From Pseudopyrenochaeta lycopersici (Eukaryota; Ascomycota; Dothideomycetes; Pleosporales; Pseudopyrenochaetaceae), in contig NHZP01000034.1 in NCBI GenBank assembly GCA_003313425.1, positions 434,001 to 498,000 of the forward strand: a stretch of DNA of 64,000 nucleotides, read 5' to 3'. Under the pieces are notes generated by a model, which saw only the letters and a list, made by a program, of their open reading frames with translations, did no database searches and was not told where the DNA came from. This document shows positions 1-9,734 of the stretch, piece by piece (the stretch's first letter is position 1; every line of letters begins with the position of its first letter). The position numbers and the translations under genes were made by a program.

Positions 1-3000
1 CATGGGCAATGAGCGATAAAGAAGCGGTCCAACGAGAAGAGCAGAACAAAAGATCGTCAAATATGAAATGCACGATATCGCAAGCATCCTTCGACTTGGC
101 CTTTGGATCTACCCCAACCTCCATCAGTCGGTTGACCATGGCAACGTGTCCCTTTTCCGCAGCCTTATGAAGAGGAGTCCAGCCATCCTTCGACTTGGCC
201 TTTGGATCTACCCCAACTTCCATCAGTCGGTTGACAATGGCAATGTGTCCATTTTCCGCTGCCCGATGAAGAGGAGTCCAACCATCCTTCGACTTGGCCT
301 TTGGATCTACCCCAACTTGCATCAGTCGGTTGACCACAGCGATGTGTCCATTCAGTGCTGCCAGATCGAGAGGAGTCCAGCCATCCGTCGACTCGGCCTT
401 TGGATCTACCCCAACCTGCATCAGTCGGTTGACCATGGCGACGTGTCCATTCAGTGCTGCCAAATGAAGAGAAGTCTGACCATCCTTCGACTTGGCCTTT
501 GGATGTAACCCAACCTCCATCAGTCGGTTGACCATGGTGACGTATCCATTCAGTGCTGCCAAATGAAGAGATGTTCGACCATCCTTCGACTTGGCTTTTG
601 GATCTACGCCAAACTCCATCAGTCGGTTGATCACAGCGACGTGTCCATTCAGTGCTGCCAAATGAAGAGAAGTCTGACCATCCTTCGACTTGGCCTTTGG
701 ATCTACCCCAACCTGCATCAGTCGGTTGACCATAGTGACGTGCCCATTCAGTGCTGCCAAATGAAGAGATGTCCGACCATCCTTCGACTTGGCCTTTGGG
801 TCTACCCCAACCTCCATCAGTCGGTTGACCATGGCAACGTGTCCATTTTCCGCTGCCCGATGAAGAGGAGTCCAACCATCCTTCGACTCGGCCTTTGGAT
901 CTACCCCAACTTGCATCAGTCGGTTGACCATGGTGACGTGTCCATTCAGTGCTGCCCGATGAAGAGAAGTCTGACCATCCTTCGACTCGGCCTTTGGATC
1001 TACCCCAACCTGCATCAGCCGGTTGACCATGGTGACGTGTCCATTCAGTGCTGCCAAATGAAGAGGAGTCCGACCATCCTTCGACTTGGCCTTTGGATCT
1101 ACCCTAACCTCCATCAGCCGGTTGACCATAGTGACGTGTCCATTCAGTGCTGCCAAATGAAGAGATGTCCGACCATCCTTCGACTTGGCCTTTGGGTCTA
1201 CCTCAACCTCCATCAGTCGGTTGACCATGGCGACGTGTCCATTCAGTGCTGCCAAATGAAGAGAAGTCTGACCATCCGTCGACTTGGCCTTTGGATCTAC
1301 CCCAACCTCTATCAGTCGGTTGACCATAGCGACGTGCCCATTCAGTGCTGCCAAATGAAGAGAAATCTGGCCATCCTTCGACTTGGCCTTTGGATCTACC
1401 CCAACCTCCATCAGTCGGTTGACCATGGTGACGTGTCCATTCAGTGCTGCCAAATGAAGAGAAGTCTGACCATCCGTCGACTTGGCCTTTGGATCTACCC
1501 CAACCTCCATCAGTCGGTTGACAATGGCAACGTGTCCAATTTCCGCTGCCCGATGAAGAGGAGTCCAGCCATCCTTCAACTCGGCCTTTTGGAGTAAGTT
1601 AAGGTCGGCATTCAAATGGACGTTGCATGTACTGCAACGGAAGCATTCCATGCGCGAATCGCTCTCAGCTACCTTGCTATTAGAATTATATTTTGACTTG
1701 TCATATGCTAGGCACTCACCTAGTTCATATGTCTTGCCCTCTTCTAGGATCTCCCCACACCCTTTGTAGCATAATACTTCTTCATCATCGCTAGAGTGGC
1801 TGTCAACAACAGTATGAACGTGCTCTCCTTGGGCAGAGTTATCGTCTTGACCTTCCACTTCCGGTATGCTCGTCGAAGCAACAGGCGAAGATGCCAGGAG
1901 TCGGTGGTGCGTATCGTCGTGAATCGATACATGGTCAACGTGCACACTACTTGATGTCCCCAGGGAGTTGTTAGCAGTTTGGTCGGGTGGACCATTCCGC
2001 GACAGGTGAAAATTCATTTCTTCCCAGAGAGAAAAGTCAGGGATATCTACATTGAGTGTGACGTTAGATACAGATGAAGCCAAAGCCGGCGCTTGTCGTA
2101 GTACTGCAGGCATTTCTCGTTCACCGGAACGTTTCCTTCGATCTTCAAATTTTGTAGTTATGCCTGTAGAGCCTGGGGCCTGGGAGCGGGCATTTTTGAC
2201 TTTAACGACTGATTGACTGTTTGTCCAAGTAACGTTAGTTTCTGACGATTGCGGAGACTCGGCCTCGCCGAAGGAATAGTGTTTGCGGTTTCCAATATCT
2301 TCAGTGTACAAGGGTAATGCAATTACGGAGATGAGTGAGATATCCGCAAGGGAAAGTCCAGAGAGAATCGACCAGGCGTTCGTTCTGACTGCAGAGCTGA
2401 CGAAAGAATGGTCACAGTCGTGGTCCTTTGCCATCTGATACACGCGGGATGATTGCAGGTCATTGTCAAATGCGAAGCGCACTTTAGAGGCCTCAAAGAT
2501 GGGTGTACGTTTGCTGGCCGATTGCCGCGCAGTCCTAATCGACTCGTCGTCCGCTCGCGAAAAGAGGCTCAAGTCTCTGAAGCTTCTTGCAACAGTACTT
2601 CCTGCAACCTTCGTGGTCTCCAAATTCCTTAGTCGTTTGCACATATCCCGGTTGCTCAACAGAAGTTGATCCACCATTCTTTCCAGTGATGCCTGCATTT
2701 GGCTGGCATCTGAGTCCGATGTACTACCAACGCATTAGTCCATTGACATATAGACTATAATGCGATTGGCTTACCATTGAATGATATTAAGCATGAGTGA
2801 AATAGACGTTTTGTGTCTCTGCAACCGTTCGACAGTCCTGGTGCAGTCACTCTCCACCTTGATCCATCTCAGTCGAGCTTTGAGTGAAAATTTCTGTGCT
2901 TGGAACTGGATGAACGGAGTGATGGTCACTTCCAGTTCCGAAAAAGTCAGCACAGACTCAGTCAGCGTGACGATAAGCGGATCCAGCTGTATGAGAGCAG

Positions 3001-3208
3001 TTCGACGGGGTGGTGCAGACGAAAGATTCATGAGAAGGAGTTGAAGAGATGAAAGCACTGCGTGAACCTCCTGAATCTCGCAAAGCAGTGCGGTTAGGAT
3101 TTGTGGGCCGTCTGTGGCAGAGGAGATGATTGGGTGCAAAAGCTCGTAACATTTGCCAGCCGCGGCCAGGATACCGACAATTGATGCTGTCACACTTAAC
3201 GGATCCAT
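1..3208 (-). CDS. Fungal_N-type ankyrin-repeat protein with a Cys-rich LIM-like motif (3' end outside window)
   Basis: Two exons, 3208..2775 and 2723..1, with a 51 bp GT-AG intron (2724..2774). The frame stays open to the window edge, so the stop lies outside. The start was chosen at MDPLSVTASIVGI (ATG at 3208), a typical opening of the fungal N-terminal domain found on NLR-like proteins. In order: helical N-terminal domain (about residues 1-145, ending KTSISLMLNIIQ), a linker with the hydrophobic motif SILSGLSLADISLISVIALP, a low-complexity stretch, a Cys-rich LIM-like motif (LCYKGCGE near 1765, MECFRCSTCNVH near 1640), then 15 ankyrin units of 33 residues. No NACHT or NB-ARC domain is visible. 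Domain names rest on family knowledge. A role in signalling or nonself recognition is inference. The C-terminal tail after the last ankyrin unit lacks homology I recognise. Confidence 0.85.
100..1595 (-). repeat. 15-unit tandem array of 99 bp ankyrin units
   Basis: The motif cagtcggttga recurs exactly every 99 bp from about 127 to 1513, giving 15 units. Each encodes a 33-residue ankyrin repeat with the core GWTPLHRAAENGHVAMVNRL. Units differ at only a few codons, for example HRAAENGH versus HLAALNGH. Such near identity implies recent unit duplication or gene conversion. The regular spacing also keeps opposite-strand frames open, which produces spurious ORFs. Confidence 0.93.
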
Positions 3209-3407
3209 AACCCATATAGTGATAACAATGCTGGATACAAAGAAGATTGAGAAAGAAGCGGAGCGCAGCTTGTCCTGTTCAATACATCTGTTGAAACTCA
3301 GCCTCCACCACGCCATTAAGCTCAGCCGCCGCCACAAGGGAGGCTGGTCACGCTATGACTGTTTTCGAAACCATACTTGGGCAAAATGGTACAACTGTAG
3401 TATAGCC

Positions 3408-3536
3408 TAATACATATCTGGGCAAGTGCGCCGGGTGCCCGCTGCGCGCCTTGAGGTGGGGCATAGGCGCGTGCGCTCATTGGAGGATGGCGGCGCAGAT
3501 CAAGCGCACCCGGCGCACTTGCCCAGATATGTATTA
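3408..3536. mobile_element. 129 bp MITE with 31 bp perfect terminal inverted repeats
   Basis: The left arm 3408..3438 and right arm 3506..3536 are exact reverse complements, starting TAATACATATCTGGGCAAGT. Both outer ends are TA, which fits a TA target duplication as made by Tc1/mariner (including Fot1/pogo-like) transposases. The interior is GC-rich and noncoding. It sits about 200 bp upstream of the ankyrin gene start, where it could affect the promoter. Superfamily assignment is inferred from the TA ends and size. Confidence 0.8.
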
Positions 3537-3751
3537 GTGTCAGATAGAATGCTGAAATGCGCTTTGCAGAAATTGATGACTGAGATGATGGATTAGGTAT
3601 CAAAATGATGATTGTCTTGTTCGTGTTCTGTCCCCCGCTTTTTCCTATATCTCCCCTGCTTCCGGGGGTTCCGCAGGTCGTAGTAGTTATCGGTCCTACT
3701 ATTGATAGCTCTTTCCTATGCTTGTACTGCATTGTGCCTCAGTATACTATT

Positions 3752-4604
3752 CATTCCAAAGAACGATACTTCTGGTATTCTCAATATTGAGGCGAGTTCT
3801 TTGCGCATAACCGGTGGAGTCTTCTGACCAGCGCAGTTCAACCTCACAGCACTTAGTCCACGAAACGCGCCACTTGTAGCTGGAGCGACTGATGAAAAAG
3901 ACCGTAGAGACATTCTAGGCTTGGCGCAAAGCAGACTACAAAGTGCCGCAAACTTTGCTGCGACTGCTGTCCCGAGTGCTGTATCTAGCGTAACCGATGA
4001 CGCTAAGACGGCTATCGCTGCGCTGATCCCCCAGAATTGCACTCTTGGAACGAGTAATTTCTGCCTCGGATTCACCAACAGAATCGATTGCTGGCCCTTC
4101 CCGCTGAAAGACGCTGGTGTGATTGTTGCATCACTATCAAGTCTCCCGGTGGAGCAGTTGCAGCTTTTCGGCCAGGATCTTGATGGCCTTGATCGCGCTA
4201 TACCTGTTATTGCTTCGCAAGATTTCAGTAAATACTTCATTTGGAGCGTAGTCATGACAAACCTGGCGGTCATCTCAGGGCTAATCTTCCTTTGTTCGCT
4301 TTGGCACGAGGCGTTCTCGCTAACCTGCCACGTTTTCGGTATTGCCATTCCAACAGTGGAAGTTCTCCGAGTTTTCTCCAGTTTTGTCTGCGTTGTAGCG
4401 CTTCTCATTCCGGGCATATATATGAGGGTTCTGCTGACAAAGTGCTCAGAGCTTCCGTTTGACGTAAAGCAGGGAGGCGTGCAAAACTTTACTATCGGGG
4501 CGTTGGCCCTCGCAGCAATCATGCTTGCTCTTACAACGATTACTTGGATCGTCCAGAGGTGTTTACAGTTGAAGCAACATTCTCGAAAACAGGCTGGAAC
4601 ATGA
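3752..4604 (+). pseudogene. Multi-pass membrane protein, 5' part unclear or broken
   Basis: The open frame up to 4604 encodes about 260 residues. It has an extracellular-looking part (CTLGTSNFCLGF, DCWPF) followed by three hydrophobic segments: YFIWSVVMTNLAVISGLIFL, VFSSFVCVVALLIPGIYM and FTIGALALAAIMLALTTI. This layout is common in fungal SUR7/PalI-like cell-surface proteins, but I do not recognise the exact family. The frame extends upstream of 3921 without an ATG to a TGA at about 3820. The same frame stays open before that TGA (NDTSGILNIEASSLRITGGVF). So either a nonsense mutation split the gene, or an intron acceptor lies near 3823-3829. The N-terminal signal segment could not be placed. 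Confidence 0.45.
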
Positions 4605-4949
4605 GAATACGTCGTTTGATTGGATGGCTTTGCAAGCCCCGAGCCATTGGAAATCATAAATTGTCTACGATATTTTCCCTACAGTGTCATCAGAGAGCAC
4701 TCACTAAACTCTTTGAGATTCTGAGCGAGTGTTGAACAATCTAATTAGTATAAAAAATCTTTTGGGCAAGACGTTGGCCTCTGTCGGTCGGATTATCAAA
4801 CAGCCCGCACATTCAGTGACAACCGCTAGTAGTTGGACCGGGTTTCTTCAATTAACAAGAGTCTCACTAGAGCTTAAGTCGCTAGTCTCAACCTTACAAT
4901 CACCCTCCAGTGACCCTACGATGAGCGTACTAGAATCACCATCCCTCTA

Positions 4950-5160
4950 AGTTACTCTTCCGACATATGCGCTTAACTCAGTATATGGATACGAAGACGA
5001 GACCAGAGGGGCCAGCGCTGAGAAATCGTTGTCTACGCTCGAATAAACTGTTGTAACGTCATTCAGGCCGATCGTCAACATGGGGTTCGTTAAGGCAAGG
5101 CCGGGCAAGGCCTCTGATAGCTTGGTAACAAGTCGTGGTAGGTACCGAGACTTACCACCA
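4950..5160 (-). pseudogene. Short gene fragment, paralogue of the fragment at 15481
   Basis: Reading the minus strand gives about 68 residues beginning GGKSRYLPRLVTKLSEALPG and ending ELSAYVGRV. These align without gaps to the C-terminal part of the fragment at 15481..15789 (GGESRYLPRLVTKLSQVLPS). Roughly two thirds of the positions agree by eye. No start codon or upstream exon is visible, so this is a relic. The full-length parent is not in the window and I cannot name its family. Confidence 0.55.
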
Positions 5161-5168
5161 CAGACCTG

Positions 5169-5307
5169 CTTAGAATGATATCTATCGCGATAAGGATACT
5201 TATCCTTATATCCTGATAGTGTGCTAAAGTGATATATATCAGGATAATCACTTTAGCTACTTAGATATCCCTGAAGCCTCTTTATCACGATAGATATCCT
5301 GATTAAG
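5169..5307. repeat. AT-rich imperfect inverted repeat, MITE-like
   Basis: GATATCTATCGCGATAAGG at 5177..5195 pairs with the reverse complement of 5280..5298 with two mismatches. The arms extend imperfectly a few bases outwards. Inside, CTAAAGTGAT and ATCACTTTAG form a perfect 10 bp inner stem. There is no coding potential. It may be a small nonautonomous element or a decayed transposon end; it lies about 100 bp from the MULE transposase stop codon. Confidence 0.45.
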
Positions 5308-5416
5308 GGCCACGTGACGCATGTTCTCTGTGGCCCTCTCGCGTCTAGAACTCCGCATGCTCAGGCTCAATGTCGCAATAGTTCTATGGTGTTGAGAAGC
5401 CGATATCCGTTAAGAA

Positions 5417-7970
5417 CTACTCTATATCAATATCAGATAAATCTACATCTTCAGCTGTAATCTCTCCGTCAACAACCAGTCCTTTTCCTCCGCTAGAACG
5501 CGTAATAATAAGCTCTTCGCGCAGCCAGTTCCCGATGCATTCAGCTTTCTCCAGATTCGCACAAGACATCGATTCACGATCCCATGCCATACTAGGCCTT
5601 GAGCCGCTAAAAGTTGACTCAGAATCATCAGAACTGGGCGGGGTATTAACGATATTGAGGGCCCTGCGGCTTAACCGCGGATAGGTTTTTCTTTGCTTGC
5701 TCGACCGCCACCATTCGGGGCAGAAAGAGGTCCGATATTGATAGGGGGCGCCTGGATAATACGTCGTCGGTATCTGCGCCGTAGGAGGCTGGTTATGGTT
5801 ATTGTTTCTGTTCTCGTTTACTGCTTGTCTAACAGCTCCAATCTGAGCCCCAATCTGAGCCCGGTAGCGTTCTCCTATAGCTTCAGTTTCGCTAAGGCGC
5901 GCGTTTATAGCCCTGATCCGTTGCCAGAGGGTATCCTGATCTCTTGAGTCTGGTGGTTGCGCAATCGAGAATTGGTTAGGGAAATTATGGTGATGATTAA
6001 GAATAGGGTAGGGGAGTTGAGATGAGACGCTTTGATTAGGTGCAGTAAGGTGCTGGGAAGACGCGATCTGGCTAGGACGGTGATAGGATACTCTAGGTTG
6101 ACTAAGAGGGTTGGGAGCCTGGCCCGTCCTTCGTTCCTGGAAATACGTTGTGCCTGATTGATACCGGTTTCGAGCTTCATCCTGTTGTTCCCTCTGGCTG
6201 CTTGACGATACTAAATTTCCTCGTCTCCGAGCCTCTGTCTCTCGCGTAGTTCGTTTCATTCTCTTCTTAACTGGACGACCTCGGGAGGTACCGATAACAG
6301 GTGGCTTTGTAAACCCATCAGGTTCGAGATCATCTAGTAGAACCGGCAATAGGGAGCACTTGTACTGCTCACGATACTCAGAAATCTCGTAGAATTTGGC
6401 GATATAATCCTCGGGTTTAATATTGAAGAATCGACACACAGCAATTGCATGTCTACAAGGAATTTTATGATCTTGAAAAGCGAGACAAGAACATTTCTGA
6501 GCTTTAAGCTGAACAAGACGAGTATTCCGGTCTCCTGGATTTGCTCGGTATACAATAGCTACCAAGTTCTCGCGCTCCTGAGGAGTTACAAGATACTGGT
6601 CGCTATCCTCAAGCTCTTTCTGGAAATATGCAAAGGCATAGTTAGTGTACTTTATATCTTTCTGGGGCTTATGACGTCTTTCGTAGAACTTTGACATCAT
6701 GTATGTCCATAGATGGTGGAGTGAATGGAGTATTGGTAGGTTACGAGCCTCCATCCATGCGCTGTTTACTGACTCGGAGATGTTGGAACATGTTTGCCCA
6801 AACCGTGGGAAGTCGACCAGTGGTGCGTATGATGTTGCGTAATGCTCTCTATCGATATGATCGAGGTAGTGACGCGCGGGAGCTGACAGCGACTCAATTT
6901 GGTCAAGACAAGCTTTAAACTTCGCCTTAGTGTCGACTAGGCAAGCAGCTCGGAATATCCTCTCGACTTTCTTTCCGTATTCGTTTCCGACGTTCTCCGC
7001 AAGATGTTGTATGCAGCAATAATGGAAAGCTTTGGGGAATACCTCCGAGATAGCTGGAATTAGACCCTTTGCCCGGTCGCTGACGATTGTAAGATATTCA
7101 AAATTGGTACGTTCTTGCTCAGTCGTCTCAAGGTTGTCCAGAAAATATTCCCTAAAAACCATGGAGAAAGTTGAGCCACGATTCTTTAGACTCGCTTCTG
7201 GCGAACCCCCACATTAATGGCAGGATCTCCTCATTAGAGTCAAGCATTGTTATAACAAGAAGAACTAGGTTGTTGTCCGATTTCATATGGGCACCATCAA
7301 CACAAATGAACTTCCGGGAGTGCCAAAATGCATGAATACAAGCTCGTGGTGCCACGTGGCACCATTCAAAGGTTCCATCGTCATCCCTAGATATGGCAGC
7401 GTTCGCCCTTGAAGTGGCGTAGTTTCCTTCGTCGTCCAGCTCCGTATTCGAGTCTAAGCCGCTATCCGTAATGGCCTCAAGGAATGGAAGGATAAGCTGG
7501 AAGGACTTCTCTGTGTCCATAAAGGTACTCTTTTGGATCTTCTTCTTTGCGCGCCACGCCTGCTTATACGATATCTGATTTGAGTGCTGAAGTCTTTCAG
7601 CATTCTGGATCTGGCGCGGCTTTGTTTGAAAATCGCTCTTAACCATATCCCCATGCCGGTGGGCAATAAGCCTCGCAGAGCTTGATGCTTTCCAGTCGTG
7701 ATGGGAGCTAAGGTCGCAGGTATGAGGGACGAACTTTCGAAGCTCAAAGTGGTCGGATCGGTTCATATAGGCGATTCGAATGAAGAATTTGCACCCTGTG
7801 TCGCTGCTAGAACGGCAACTAGCGTGGAATCTCGTTGGGTCGCTGGATGTTACTTTAAAAGAGAGCCTCTGGGAGGCCATAACGTGAAAAACTGCCTCTT
7901 TTGCGGCCTGGATTGATATAAACGTCTGCCCAACATATAGCGTATTAGGAAGCCCCTGGGAGGTCTCCAT
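5417..7970 (-). pseudogene. MULE (Mutator-like) transposase with a single +1 frameshift
   Basis: Two overlapping frames form one transposase of about 850 residues: 7970..7152 (272 codons) and 7162..5417 (581 codons). The first holds a FAR1/WRKY-GCM1-like zinc region (CRSSSDTGCKFF ... HTCDLSSH) and the first DDE segment (FICVDGAHMKSDNN ... WLNFL). The second holds the next DDE segment (LTIVSDRAKGLIPAISEVFP, CCIQHLAENVGNEY) and a SWIM zinc finger (KCSCLAFQDHKIPCRHAIAV). After these comes a long Gln/Asn/Pro-rich tail. The frames meet at a run of five T (plus-strand AAAAA near 7153), where one extra base ends the first frame. Terminal inverted repeats were not found. The element is probably dead, unless ribosomes shift frame at the run. 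Confidence 0.85.
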
Positions 7971-9028
7971 TGTAACTCTTCGTAATTATTTTGTCGCAAC
8001 AACTCGCGATTTTACGATAAAACGCGTCCATTTTAAATCGCGTCGGACGCGTTCTAAGCTACTCAAGCGCTAATGTAAGAGGTGAGGCTACTAACGAAAT
8101 AGTGGCATTTGGGGAAGAAATGGGGAAGAACAGTGGTATTTCGGTCCTTTTTTAGCCGAGGTCACATGTGTGGTAGTGTATTGAAAACAGTGGTAGATGG
8201 GGAATTATTACGCCAAGCAGTGGTAAGGCGGTCATTTGCCGTAAAAATATGCTTTGGCAGAAGGAGACCCTGTTAATGCTCGGCAAAACTCTCGGAATCC
8301 ACAATCATTAGTATAAGAGGCCTAAGACTCTTTGAAGTTGATTCTTTTATAACTAAATAACCTTACTATAGTCCCGAAATCTAGAGTCTTGTCAATACTT
8401 GTTGTTGAACAGGGGTATAGCGTCTGAAGCGGATTTTGAGGCGATGACGAGATTGATAATAGTACTACCAACGCTACGATATTTTCTTCTATACGTGAAT
8501 ATTAAGTAAAGAGATAGCTGAAGAACGATTATTATCATTTATAGCTTGATAGACCTTCGTGGAGAGATATGAGATGGCTTGGTAGTGGAAATGTTCTCGT
8601 TACGAGGTACTTCTCGCTACGTGCTGAGGGATGTTAGATATGTTGCTTTCTAAGTGTTCCTACGAAATTTCAGTTCCAGAAGGTCAGAATGATTTGTTTA
8701 TTGAGATTTCTGATGCGTCGGTTTTAGCGCGTGATCTCACCACTAAGAGGCAAGATGCTCCAGAAGATGCGAGTGTGCCCATGCACCCACATCATTTAAC
8801 AACAATCTTTGAAGAAGAAGAAGAATTTATCGAAGACTCTGCATGACCTTGAGTTCGAGGGAGGTTGTTGTGATAAGAATGCTCCACTTGCAGGTATCAT
8901 ATAAATGGACGGCCACGCCATCTTTCATGCTTCAGTCTTGACATAACGGATAAGCAGTTATTTTACACTTAATGAAGTTAATTTACAAGACTTCCTCTAA
9001 CTTAGCTTACTTCCGATTATTAGCATAA
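7971..9028. other. Intergenic, with degenerate repeat DNA
   Basis: No convincing gene. The 71-codon ORF at 8631..8846 ends in an acidic tail and matches nothing I know. The stretch just before it (about 8605-8635, TTCTCGCTACGTGCTGAGGG) resembles 18115-18150 and more weakly 13530-13550. This suggests relics of one repeat family, associated at 18 kb with a hAT transposase. Confidence 0.4.
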
Positions 9029-9409
9029 TCATGGCTGGGAATCAGTCGCAGACTTCTTGTTATGAACCCAAAAGTGATGTATCAAATATCCACAGCCTGA
9101 AAGCTCTGCTATTGAGACCCATGTCCGCTTCCAATACACTGTGTATCGGCATTCTGCATCATGCGTTTCGCCTCGTAGCTCAAAGACCTGGCTGAGAAGT
9201 GGCACTCCATGAAAATTTTCACACAACTGCCCAATTGCTAATGTAGTTGGCTCCCATTCGGCTAGATACTCGCTTTGTCCGCTCTCTTCTTGTCTACGGT
9301 AATCAACCAGTCGATTAATTGGCCAGCGACGGATCGAGAGACGATTTTCGTTGAATGAAGGGATATGGCTGGAAGGAGATGCAGCTGATGCCTGGAAGAA
9401 GAGTGTCAT
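9029..9409 (-). CDS. Small protein with a chromodomain-like segment
   Basis: ATG at 9409, 126 residues, single exon. The segment WPINRLVDYRRQEESGQSEY followed by LAEWEPT resembles the beta-strand/aromatic pattern of chromodomain-like folds in fungal hypothetical proteins, but the similarity is weak. It ends with an aromatic-rich part (YTVYWKRTWVSIAELSGCGY). The neighbour on the other strand (9735) is an orphan large protein and the two share the intergenic region. It could instead be a fragment of a longer gene. Function unknown. Confidence 0.4.
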   Translation of the reverse strand: MTLFFQASAASPSSHIPSFNENRLSIRRWPINRLVDYRRQEESGQSEYLAEWEPTTLAIGQLCENFHGVPLLSQVFELRGETHDAECRYTVYWKRTWVSIAELSGCGYLIHHFWVHNKKSATDSQP

Positions 9410-9734
9410 TACGAAGATATTTTCTGTGGAGGCAAAATGGGAGACAGCCAGGCGGCTTCTGTCAGCATGAGCTTTTCTATGTGCCTATGCAGTGACCCTT
9501 CGACAGTGACAAGAGTGGTCATTACAAACCTAGTGATCTGAAATCAGGCAATAGTCATTCTGAAATGACAAGTTACTGAAGTGATTTCATGGATTCGTCT
9601 AATTCTGAAATCTAGTACCCAAATTCCGAAACTGATTATCGGATTTCTGTCTACATCGTTGAAGACTACACGCTAAATAAGCATATAAATGATCGAGTAT
9701 ACTTCTCGCTCACTCGGATAAGTTAGTACGCGCA

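Noticed and set aside
563..1597. 344-codon plus-strand frame, and 165..875 in another minus frame
   Set aside because: Shadows of the 99 bp ankyrin units. The true frame shows GWTPLHRAAENGH and runs off the left edge.
8631..8846. 71-codon plus-strand ORF
   Set aside because: Short, without motif, in repeat-derived DNA. Not called as a gene.
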